From CAZHGD01 sp964531735 (GTDB taxonomy: Bacteria > Armatimonadota > UBA10988), in contig CAZHGD010000053.1 of assembly GCA_964531735.1 (NCBI GenBank), positions 1 to 41,718 on the forward strand: a stretch of DNA of 41,718 nt, written 5' to 3'. Made by a program: the position numbers and the translations under genes. This document shows positions 7,166 to 13,593 of this stretch, piece after piece; positions within the stretch are counted from its first letter, which is position 1, and every line of letters begins with the position of its first letter. The notes beneath the pieces were generated by a model. The model saw nothing but the letters and a program-made list of their open reading frames with translations. It did no database searches and was not told the DNA's origin.

Positions 7166-8384
7166 CGTAGCGCCGCAGGACCAACGATACGTTGTGTCCG
7201 CCAAAGGCGAACGAGTTGCTCAGCGCGGCGTCGAAGTGGTGTTCGCGCGCGGTCAGCGGCACATAGTCGAGGTCGCAGTCGTCGGCGGGGTGGTCCAGGT
7301 GGAGCGTCGGCGGCACGAAGCCTCCGTTCATCGCCGCCAGTGTCGCCACCGCCTCCAGGGCGCCGGCGGCGCCGATGGTGTGGCCATGGCCGGATTTGGT
7401 CGAACTGATCGGCAGCGCCCGCACCCCATCGCCGAAAACCTCCTTGAGGGCTGCGGTCTCCAGGGGATCGTTGGTCGGCGTGGCCGTGCCGTGCGCGTTC
7501 ACATAGCCGATCTGGTCGGGCCGCAGTCCGGCATCGGCGAGCGCGAACTGCATCGCGGCCACGAACCCGGCCACTTGCGGGCGGGTCAGGTGGTAAGCGT
7601 CGGAGCTGAGCCCGACCCCGGCCACTTCGCCCAGGATGGCGGCCCCACGGGCTCGCGCGCGCTCTTCGCTCTCGAGCACCAGCATCGCGGCGGCCTCGCC
7701 CATGACGAAGCCATCGCGGTCGCGGTCGAACGGCCGGCTGGCCACCTCGGGCTGGTCGTTGCGCCGCGACATGACGCGCATGGTGTCCCAGCAGGCCCAG
7801 AGCTCACGGGCCGCACAGGACTCGCTGCCGCCGGCCACCACGGCGTCGGCGGTGCCGTGGCGGATGAACGCCGCGGCCTGGCCGATCGCGTTGGCGGACG
7901 AACTGCACGCCGTGACGATGGTCTGCGACGGTCCGCGCAGGCCGAAGCGAATGGAAACGTGCCCGGTGACGGCATTGTTCATCAGCTTCGGAATGGTGGT
8001 CGGCCGCGGCTTGCGCTCGTGCAGGAGCACTTCGCCGACGGCTTCGGCGGTGGACTCGCTGGTGCCCATGCCGGTGCCGATGATGGCGCCGCAGCGGTAG
8101 CTGTCGGCCTCGGCGCTGAACCCGGCTTGGCTGACGGCCTCTTCGGCAGCGGCCAGCGCCAGCAGTGAGCAGCGATCGATATGGCGCTGCTCGGAGGCCG
8201 GCAGCAGGTGGTCGAACGAATAGTCGCGGATCTCGGCCGCCACCTGGGTGTGGAACCACGACGGGTCGAAGCGGGTGATGCGGCCCAGGCCGGAACGGCT
8301 GTCGCGCAGCGCACCGGTGAACTCGACAAGGCTATGGCCGGTGGCGCAGACCACCCCCAGGCCGGTGACTACGACGCGCCGCAT
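7158..8384 (-). CDS. fabF: Beta-ketoacyl-ACP synthase II
   Basis: It condenses malonyl-ACP with a growing acyl-ACP chain in type II fatty acid synthesis. The 408-residue thiolase-fold protein has the usual family length, with the full Cys-His-His set: Cys160 (VTACSSSANA), His298 (VNAHGTATPTND) and His335 within KSGHGHTIGAAG, with Lys330. The loop reads KSGHGH where many FabF proteins have KSMTGH; the required K-S-x2-G-H pattern is kept. The acpP gene lies 17 bases upstream, so enzyme and carrier are made together. Only these two fatty-acid genes are present, so it could be either the housekeeping FabF or a paralogue for a special lipid. Confidence 0.93.
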   Translation of the reverse strand: MRRVVVTGLGVVCATGHSLVEFTGALRDSRSGLGRITRFDPSWFHTQVAAEIRDYSFDHLLPASEQRHIDRCSLLALAAAEEAVSQAGFSAEADSYRCGAIIGTGMGTSESTAEAVGEVLLHERKPRPTTIPKLMNNAVTGHVSIRFGLRGPSQTIVTACSSSANAIGQAAAFIRHGTADAVVAGGSESCAARELWACWDTMRVMSRRNDQPEVASRPFDRDRDGFVMGEAAAMLVLESEERARARGAAILGEVAGVGLSSDAYHLTRPQVAGFVAAMQFALADAGLRPDQIGYVNAHGTATPTNDPLETAALKEVFGDGVRALPISSTKSGHGHTIGAAGALEAVATLAAMNGGFVPPTLHLDHPADDCDLDYVPLTAREHHFDAALSNSFAFGGHNVSLVLRRYDG

Positions 8385-8401
8385 CGGCTCCTCCGACCAG
8401 G

Positions 8402-8680
8402 TTATCCTTCGGCGCCGTCGGCCGGAGCAGGGCTGGCACCCATTTCGGCCACATGCTTGGCGATCACCGCCATGAGGTCACCAACGGTCTTGGTGCTCTC
8501 CAGATCGAGCGCCTCCGACGGGATATCGACGCCGAACTTGTCCTCCACCTCGTAGAGAATGTCGATCGCCTCGAGGGAATCGATGCCCAGGGCTTCGAAG
8601 CTCTTGTCGGGGGTGACGTCAGCTACGTCAAGGCCCTTGTAGTCGGCAATAATCTGGAGCACGTCCCCAGCGAGGTCCAT
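8402..8680 (-). CDS. acpP: Acyl carrier protein
   Basis: The 92-residue acidic protein carries acyl chains on a phosphopantetheine arm attached to the Ser of the DSL motif (ALGIDSLEAIDILYEVEDKF, Ser about residue 35). Helix II after the DSL motif is acidic, as expected for docking to FabF. The C-terminus has a short Ala/Pro-rich tail (ASPAPADGAEG) beyond the usual 77-80 residues. It is the first gene after the strong promoter at 8740-8768 and is followed by fabF. Confidence 0.93.
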   Translation of the reverse strand: MDLAGDVLQIIADYKGLDVADVTPDKSFEALGIDSLEAIDILYEVEDKFGVDIPSEALDLESTKTVGDLMAVIAKHVAEMGASPAPADGAEG

Positions 8681-8739
8681 TCGTCTAGCACTCCGACGCG
8701 GTGACTTGAGCGGTCTCTCGCGCGCTGGTCAAAAGCCGG

Positions 8740-8768
8740 AGTATAGTGGACGAGCGCCTCTCTGTCAA
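8740..8768 (-). promoter_or_regulatory. Near-consensus sigma70 promoter of the acpP-fabF operon
   Basis: On the minus strand TTGACA (8768-8763) and TATACT (8745-8740) are separated by exactly 17 bases. The first box is perfect and the second has five of six consensus bases. Transcription would begin near 8733, about 53 bases before acpP. It is the strongest promoter I can see in the window. Confidence 0.82.
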
Positions 8769-8933
8769 GCCGCCCGGCGCGCCATTCAGGCCGCTTGCCA
8801 AGCCGCGTCGGCTCATCACGCCAGGCCGGCGGCGCGCTGGTTGGCGCCGCCGCTCGCGGGCGCGGCAGACGGCCTCGGCCCCAAGAAGGAATCGCCGGCC
8901 GGCTGCGAACAAGACCACCTGTGGATACGTTGG

Positions 8934-8943
8934 TTCTATAGAA
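8934..8943. promoter_or_regulatory. TTCTATAGAA palindrome, possible Rrf2 operator
   Basis: A perfect 10-base palindrome lies 59 bases before the Rrf2 start codon, in a locally AT-rich patch. It contains TATAGA, which could also serve as a -10 box, though no good -35 lies at the right distance. Autoregulation by the adjacent Rrf2 protein is an inference from position only. Confidence 0.3.
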
Positions 8944-9002
8944 GACCGCCACACGACCAGGCCGGACGCGGCCTGGAGCGATGACGCACCCTGGGGTAAC
9001 CG

Positions 9003-9434
9003 ATGCTCAACCAGTCGTCGCAGCACGCCGTGCGCGCCATGGCGCACTTGGCCCTGGCCGGATCCGAGTGGGTCCGGGCGCGGGATCTGGCCGAGGCTGC
9101 CGATGTGCCGTTCCACTACCTGGCCAAGCTGCTCGGACAGCTCGTGCGCGTCGGCGCGCTCGAGGCCACGCGCGGCAAGCACGGCGGCTACCGGCTGGCC
9201 AAGCCGGCCGAGGAGATCACGCTGTTCGAGGTCATCGACACCATCGAGCCGCTGACCGGACCGCGGCAATGCCTGCTCTCGCGGCGCGATTGCGACGGCG
9301 ACAAGCCCTGCGCCATCCATGACCGCTGGGCGCAGACGGTGTCCGATGTCTACGCCTTCCTGCAGTCGACCACGCTGGCCGACATCGTCAACGAGTCCGA
9401 ACACATGATGGGCCCGGCGCCCAAGGCGAGCTAG
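9003..9434 (+). CDS. Rrf2-family transcription regulator with possible Fe-S ligands
   Basis: Rrf2 proteins are small winged-helix DNA-binding regulators that often sense Fe-S status, NO or cysteine. The 143 residues show the family pattern: HAVRAMAHLAL at the N-terminus, recognition region VPFHYLAKLLGQLV (35-48), and the wing RGKHGGYRLAKP (58-68). Three cysteines, Cys90, Cys97 and Cys103, plus His106 match the ligand layout of IscR (Cys92, 98, 104, His107), so a cluster may be bound. The first Cys spacing is one residue longer than in IscR. No isc or suf genes are nearby. The gene lies 22 bases before the URO-D-family gene, so the two are probably one unit. Confidence 0.88.
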   Translation: MLNQSSQHAVRAMAHLALAGSEWVRARDLAEAADVPFHYLAKLLGQLVRVGALEATRGKHGGYRLAKPAEEITLFEVIDTIEPLTGPRQCLLSRRDCDGDKPCAIHDRWAQTVSDVYAFLQSTTLADIVNESEHMMGPAPKAS

Positions 9435-9456
9435 CCGGCGACAGGAAGGTCGGGCC

Positions 9457-10527
9457 ATGGCCGCGACGTTGACCTCGCGCGAGCGTTTCGAGCGCGTGTA
9501 CCGGCATCAGGAGCCGGACCGTGTGCCGTTGCGGGACAGCTTCTGGCCCGCCACGCTCGAACGCTGGCAAGCCGAAGGGCTGCCGGCCGGCGTGTCGCCG
9601 AGCGCGTTCTTCGGTTTCGATGCCGTCGGCGGCATCGGCTGCGACAACAGCCCACGGTACCCGGAGGCGGTGGTCGAAGACACGCCCGAGTACACCATCA
9701 CCACCACGCGCTGGGGCGTCACGCAGCGCACCTGGAAGCACCGCGCCTCGGTGCCCGAGTTCCTCGACTTCACCGTCGTCGACCACGACAGTTGGGCGGC
9801 GGCCAAAGCGCGCATGGCGCCTGGCGAGGACCGCATCGACTGGGCCCGGCTCGACGCCGCTTACCGCCACTGGCAGGGGCAGGACGCCTGGATCGAAGGC
9901 GGCGGCTGGTTCGGGTTCGATGTGCTCCACTCCTGGTTCGTCGGCACCGAGCGGGTACTCGCCGCCATGGCCACCGACCCGGACTGGGTCAAGGACATGA
10001 TCGACACCATGCTCGAGCTGAACCTGGCCATGCTGTCGCTGGCCTGGGACCGCGGCTACCGGTTCCACTGCCTGCGTTGGCCCGATGACCTGGCGTTCGT
10101 GAAGGGTCCGTTCTTCTCCAACGACATGTACCGGCGCATTGTGCAACCAGCCCATCGGCGCGCCTGTGACTGGGCGCACGACCGCGGCGCATACGCGTTA
10201 CTGCACTGCGACGGCAACCTGCTGCCGCTGCTGCCCGACATCCTGGACGCCGGCGTCGACGCGCTCAACCCGCTCGAGCAGAAGGCGGGCCTGGCCATCG
10301 GGCCGCTCAAGGCGCAGTACGGTGAGCGGCTGGTGTTCGAGGGCGGCATCGACGTGCGGCTGATGTCGGACGCCGCGCGGATCGAGCCGCACCTTCGCGA
10401 GGCGCTGACCGCGGCCAAGCAGGGCGGCGGCTACGTCTATCATTCCGACCACTCGGTGCCGAGTGACGTCAGCTTCGCCGACTACTGTCGCGTCATGGCG
10501 TTGGTGAAGCACTACGGGCAGTACTAA
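9457..10527 (+). CDS. Uroporphyrinogen decarboxylase-family protein (methyltransferase-like paralogue)
   Basis: The 356-residue protein has the URO-D/MtaA-type barrel: N-terminal RERFERVYRHQEPDRVP, a central EGGGWFGFD, and the C-terminal ALLHCDGNLLPLLPDILDAG followed by LVFEGGIDVRLM. It lacks the R-x-A-G-R signature of true HemE, so heme synthesis is unlikely. Paralogues of this type are numerous in Armatimonadota and Planctomycetes and are often assigned to methyl transfer, but the substrate is unknown. The HCDG motif could provide metal ligands, as His and Cys do in MtaA-type enzymes. AGGAAGG precedes the ATG at good spacing. It follows the Rrf2 gene and is followed by a hairpin at 10544-10561. 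Confidence 0.85.
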   Translation: MAATLTSRERFERVYRHQEPDRVPLRDSFWPATLERWQAEGLPAGVSPSAFFGFDAVGGIGCDNSPRYPEAVVEDTPEYTITTTRWGVTQRTWKHRASVPEFLDFTVVDHDSWAAAKARMAPGEDRIDWARLDAAYRHWQGQDAWIEGGGWFGFDVLHSWFVGTERVLAAMATDPDWVKDMIDTMLELNLAMLSLAWDRGYRFHCLRWPDDLAFVKGPFFSNDMYRRIVQPAHRRACDWAHDRGAYALLHCDGNLLPLLPDILDAGVDALNPLEQKAGLAIGPLKAQYGERLVFEGGIDVRLMSDAARIEPHLREALTAAKQGGGYVYHSDHSVPSDVSFADYCRVMALVKHYGQY

Positions 10528-10541
10528 GCCGCCGACCTGGC

Positions 10542-10571
10542 TTGCCGCCCCTTTGGGCGGCATGATACACT
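10542..10571 (+). promoter_or_regulatory. Promoter candidate for the two-TM protein gene
   Basis: TTGCCG (10542-10547) and TACACT (10566-10571) are 18 bases apart, with TGA directly before the second box as an extended -10. The -35 box overlaps the hairpin at 10544-10561. The leader to the ATG at 10661 would be about 80 bases. Confidence 0.45.
10544..10561 (+). terminator. GC-rich hairpin after the URO-D-family gene
   Basis: GCCGCCC and GGGCGGC form a perfect 7-base stem with a CTTT loop, 16 bases after the stop codon. No run of T follows, so termination would be weak or factor-assisted. Confidence 0.5.
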
Positions 10572-10660
10572 GCCGACCAGGTTTGGATCGGACGCCGCTT
10601 GCCGGTCTTACCTCGTGGCGAACCGCCGCGGGGCGGCTCGGCGGCGGGAGTTGCTTGTCG

Positions 10661-11533
10661 ATGCGCATCACCCTTGAGGACTTGCGACTGTACTTCAGCG
10701 ACCGCAAAGGCGACGTCGTCTCGGCCGCCGGCGTGGCCGGTTTGGCCGGCATCTTCCTGTTGCTCGCCCGGCTGACCGGCAACGACGTCCTGGCGTTGGT
10801 CGCCTTCGTCAACTTCGCCTTCCTCTGGGTGCCGCTGGGCAGCCTCTGGCAGAAGCGCCGCGTCCGCGAGCGCTGGCGCGAACTGGGCCTCGACAGCGAG
10901 CTGCTGCGCCATTGTGAAGCCGTGGCCAAAGTCGACTGGTCGCTCGACGAGCAGGTCGATTCGGTCCTCTCGGTCTACACCACCATCCACGACCTCAGCC
11001 GTCACAACGCCTGGTTCCAGTACCCCGGCGAAGTGCGCCAGCACTTCGGCGCGGTGCGTGAGGGGCTGCTGGCCTTCTTCCAGCGCGTGCAGAAAGTCAA
11101 CGAACTGCGCCGCCTGTACGACCGCTGCGCGGAGAGCCTGCGGCGGCCGGCCCGCTTGGCCGCGCTGCAGGCGCGGGTGGACAAGGAGTACCAGCGGCTC
11201 GAGGAGTTCGCCGACGCCTTCGAGCGCGCGCTGCTCGACTTCAGCGAGGCAATGGCCGCGGCCATGGGCTCCGGCGACGAGCAGCTCATGGGCGCCCAGC
11301 TCGAGGAGTTCGCCTCGCATATGCGGCGTTTGGCCCAGAGCATCGACGAAGCCGGCTCGACCGAGGGCATCTTCGACGACGACCTCGACCCGGAGGTGGC
11401 CTTCGACCGCCTGATGGCCGAGGACGACGCGCTGGCGCTGGACGAAGACGAAGACCTCCCGACCCGTCTGCCGGCCGAGCCGACGACGGACGCCACGGTC
11501 GACAACCGCCGCGGGCCGGAGCTGCCGCTGTAG
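10661..11533 (+). CDS. Unrecognised membrane protein with two TM segments and acidic tail
   Basis: The 290-residue protein has two hydrophobic segments near the N-terminus (about 19-37, AAGVAGLAGIFLLLARL, and 43-60, VLALVAFVNFAFLWVPLG). A basic patch follows (QKRRVRERWRELG). Then comes a long, charged, mostly helical region of about 190 residues that may form coiled coils (about 65-250). The end is acidic (FDDDLDPEVAFD, ALDEDEDLP). The soluble part should face the cytoplasm by the positive-inside rule. I do not recognise a family. The ATG at 10661 has GGGAG ten bases before it; the frame extends upstream to 10553 but that part would begin before the likely transcription start. Confidence 0.75.
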   Translation: MRITLEDLRLYFSDRKGDVVSAAGVAGLAGIFLLLARLTGNDVLALVAFVNFAFLWVPLGSLWQKRRVRERWRELGLDSELLRHCEAVAKVDWSLDEQVDSVLSVYTTIHDLSRHNAWFQYPGEVRQHFGAVREGLLAFFQRVQKVNELRRLYDRCAESLRRPARLAALQARVDKEYQRLEEFADAFERALLDFSEAMAAAMGSGDEQLMGAQLEEFASHMRRLAQSIDEAGSTEGIFDDDLDPEVAFDRLMAEDDALALDEDEDLPTRLPAEPTTDATVDNRRGPELPL

Positions 11534-11572
11534 GTCGCGGGCGGGTGTTGACCATGGCACACCGGCCGTGAC

Positions 11573-11602
11573 TTGACGACCAACTCGTGACGCCGATATG
11601 CT
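11573..11602 (+). promoter_or_regulatory. Sigma70-type promoter for the coiled-coil/GAF-like gene
   Basis: TTGACG (11573-11578) and TATGCT (11597-11602) are separated by 18 bases. Transcription would start near 11609, which rules out the GTG at 11608 as a start codon and supports the ATG at 11635. Confidence 0.6.
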
Positions 11603-11634
11603 GACGGGTGTTGGGCACCAGCAGAGGTGGCGCC

Positions 11635-12339
11635 ATGAGGGTCAACCCGTCGCCCGAAGACGAACTGAGCCGACTGCGCGCTCAGAAAGCAGATCTCGAG
11701 CGCCGCGTGGAAGACCTGGAACGCCAGAGCCACGCTCTGGAGAACAAGCTTCGGCGCCTGCAGCAGCACAACGCGACCCTGGCTCACTTTCAGTGGCTGT
11801 CGCGCGGCTACCGCGATCAGTTGATCGCCGATCAGGATACCGCCTGGCGGATCGAGACGCATTCGCGGTTCTCAATCTACCTGCCGCTTGGTAGCGACAC
11901 GGTGCCTCCTTATCTGGACTCGCGGCACCTGTACTACGACTCGGACTCGGCCCGAGCCACCGCGGACTTCAGTGTGCGAACCACCTTCGCCCAGGCTTGG
12001 TATGCCGATCTGGTGGCGCACAGGCTGGCCTGCCTGTCCATCGATCTTGCGAACGCCAAGGCGATCGCCGCCCTCAGGCTCGATCCCGACCTGCTGAGGC
12101 GCCTGGTCGCCGAGTTGGGCCTGCAGAGCATGATCGCCTTCCCGATCTACCACCGCCGCGAGCTCGGCGCCATCCTCACCGTGGAGTCGATGTCGACGAT
12201 GTCGGAGACCCAGTTCGACCAGCACACCGTCAGACGGCGCCTGGCCAATCTGCCGAACGAGATGCATGCCAAGCTGTCTGAGGTCTACCTGCCGGCGGTA
12301 CAGGTAGCTGACGTTGGCGTGGTCGATTGGCTGTTCTAG
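11635..12339 (+). CDS. Coiled-coil plus GAF-like domain protein
   Basis: The 234-residue protein starts with a strong coiled coil (about residues 9-52, rich in Leu, Glu, Arg and Gln: LRAQKADLERRVEDLERQ). A single alpha/beta domain follows whose end reads like a GAF domain (SMIAFPIYHRRELGAILTVES, then FDQHTVRRRLANL). GAF domains bind small ligands such as nucleotides or heme; no specific ligand residues can be named here. There is no output domain (no HTH, kinase or GGDEF) and no signal peptide, so it may act by dimerising with a partner. AGAGGTGG precedes the ATG at 11635. Codon use is somewhat less GC-biased than in neighbours, and the gene borders the gene-poor stretch. Confidence 0.7.
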   Translation: MRVNPSPEDELSRLRAQKADLERRVEDLERQSHALENKLRRLQQHNATLAHFQWLSRGYRDQLIADQDTAWRIETHSRFSIYLPLGSDTVPPYLDSRHLYYDSDSARATADFSVRTTFAQAWYADLVAHRLACLSIDLANAKAIAALRLDPDLLRRLVAELGLQSMIAFPIYHRRELGAILTVESMSTMSETQFDQHTVRRRLANLPNEMHAKLSEVYLPAVQVADVGVVDWLF

Positions 12340-12450
12340 GAGCGTCGCCCAGCCTGGGGAAGGAGGCCGGCTGACCGCAACCAAAGCACGTCGGCAGCGT
12401 CCAAGCGAGCAGTTGGTAACAGTCTGCGCCTGTCAGCGCACCACGCATAG

Positions 12451-12462
12451 ACCGAATTCGGT
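12451..12462. repeat. Perfect 12-base palindrome ACCGAATTCGGT
   Basis: ACCGAATTCGGT equals its own reverse complement and lies directly before another inverted repeat. A dimeric regulator site is possible, but no target or protein can be named. Confidence 0.5.
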
Positions 12463-12463
12463 G

Positions 12464-12482
12464 CTCAGACTGATGGTCTGAG
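12464..12482. repeat. Perfect hairpin CTCAGAC-TGATG-GTCTGAG
   Basis: A 7-base perfect stem with a 5-base loop, one base after the 12-base palindrome and about 125 bases after the stop of the coiled-coil gene. No T run follows on either strand. It may be part of a structured leader or a distant terminator. Confidence 0.5.
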
Positions 12483-12515
12483 GTCGATGAGTCTGCCAAG
12501 ACCTGAGAGCGCACG

Positions 12516-12722
12516 ATGATACGGCACGAAGTGGACACCCGAGTCGGTCCGGCCAGTCGCCGGAACGGCTGTCCAGAGCAATCGTTGGATGAGCTGATTG
12601 AGGCCATCCAGGCGGTACCCGGGCTGACCGTGACGCCATGCGTGCCGGAAGACCGCGACGAGGACTTCCGGCGGCGCGTGCATGAGCGTCTCCGCTGCGT
12701 CCGAGCGACCGTGGCCGGCTAG
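12516..12722 (+). CDS. Possible small protein of 68 residues
   Basis: The frame encodes a charged protein whose second half looks like real coding sequence (LDELIEAIQAVPGL, then PEDRDEDFRRRVHERL, with G/C-rich third positions). The first 20 codons are less convincing, and there is no clear ribosome site before the ATG, only GAGAG about 6 bases upstream. I do not recognise it. It could be a real small gene or the remnant of a longer one. Confidence 0.25.
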   Translation: MIRHEVDTRVGPASRRNGCPEQSLDELIEAIQAVPGLTVTPCVPEDRDEDFRRRVHERLRCVRATVAG

Positions 12723-13086
12723 CCAGCACGGCCGGCACCAGTCCTGGGGCCGGCCGCTCAAGCCCACGAACACCAGGGCCGACGACGGCTTCGGCAGCGA
12801 ACGAGGCGCCAGTCCGGCACTGCGGTGCAGCCGCAGACCAAGCTGCCCAAGCCGTACACGCCCAGGCGGTTACCTACCGCCCGCCACCACGGACTACGCT
12901 CCGGCGTCGACGCGACCGGTGGCCACCCGCCTGGCGTCACCGCGCTCCCTCTTCAGCCCCGCGCAAGACCGCCGTCACATCTTGCCTGTGGCGCGGTGAA
13001 CCTGCACCACCGCTCGAACGACAATGCCTCGAGGGCGCGCTCGCGCCCGGTTCGCGCCCGCTGGGATGGGCGGCAAGGAGCATGCA

Positions 13087-13563
13087 ATGAAGCGACGGTG
13101 GTGGTGGGCGGTGGCGGGGCTGCTGGCACTCGTGCCGCTCTGGGCCGTCACGACGCACCAGTTCACGGCGGCCGGGCTGCAGTTCGACACGCCCGATGGC
13201 TGGACGAGCAACTACGAAGACGGCGTCCTGACCGTCAAGACGGGCGATGAAGGTTTCGAGCTCTTCGTCTGGGTGGTGGCGCAGGACGCCCTCAAGTCCG
13301 AGCTGACTGAGGTCGGCGAGATCATCGGCAAGCACATCAAGGACGCCAAGGTCGAAGGCGATGTCCAGCAGCGCCAGGTGAACGGCCTCATCGAGCGGTG
13401 GGTGACCGGCACCGGTCAACACGAGGGCCACGAGATCGTCTGGGAGGTGGCCGTCGTCTGGGCCGAGCACCCGGTGGTCTTCCTCAGCTACGGCACCAAG
13501 GAAGCCATGGAGAAGCACAAGGACGACCTGAACAAACTCGACCAGAGCATCCGCAAGCTCTGA
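13087..13563 (+). CDS. Small secreted PsbP/DUF1795-like protein
   Basis: The 158-residue product has a short basic start (MKRRWWW) and a hydrophobic stretch (residues about 7-20, AVAGLLALVPLWAV), so it is exported or anchored by one N-terminal helix. The rest matches the PsbP/DUF1795 pattern by eye: AAGLQFDTPDGWTSNYEDG early, VVFLSYGTKEAMEKH late, and a closing helix LDQSIRKL. It resembles the C-terminal half of the protein at 632-1660. AAGGAG lies 6 bases before the ATG; the upstream ATG at 13024 lacks a ribosome site. Function unknown; these folds often bind lipids or metals or act in envelope stress. Confidence 0.75.
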   Translation: MKRRWWWAVAGLLALVPLWAVTTHQFTAAGLQFDTPDGWTSNYEDGVLTVKTGDEGFELFVWVVAQDALKSELTEVGEIIGKHIKDAKVEGDVQQRQVNGLIERWVTGTGQHEGHEIVWEVAVVWAEHPVVFLSYGTKEAMEKHKDDLNKLDQSIRKL

Positions 13564-13593
13564 GCCGGTCGCCGTCCGCCGGCGCGCCGTCCC

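Larger units (their letters stand above)
8681..9002. other. Divergent intergenic region between acpP and the Rrf2 gene
   Basis: This 322-base stretch holds the acpP promoter on the minus strand and the TTCTATAGAA palindrome. Its right part is less GC-rich. The AAGACC motif occurs twice (8911-8916 and 8942-8947) around the palindrome. I see no gene in it, and no convincing -35/-10 pair for the Rrf2 gene. Confidence 0.6.
12340..13086. other. Gene-poor stretch of about 750 bases
   Basis: No confident gene is seen. The first 150 bases have lower GC than the rest of the window and hold a palindrome and a perfect hairpin (listed separately). A short frame at 12516-12722 has some coding character. 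From 12723 onward no frame shows normal codon bias. A GGCGGT/ACCGCC inverted repeat lies at 12865-12881. No tRNA-like cloverleaf was found. It could be a decayed gene or a regulatory or structured RNA region. Confidence 0.5.

Noticed and set aside
12340..13086. Possible tRNA or CRISPR array in the gene-poor stretch
   Set aside because: No cloverleaf with a T-loop GTTC pattern and no regularly spaced direct repeats were found.
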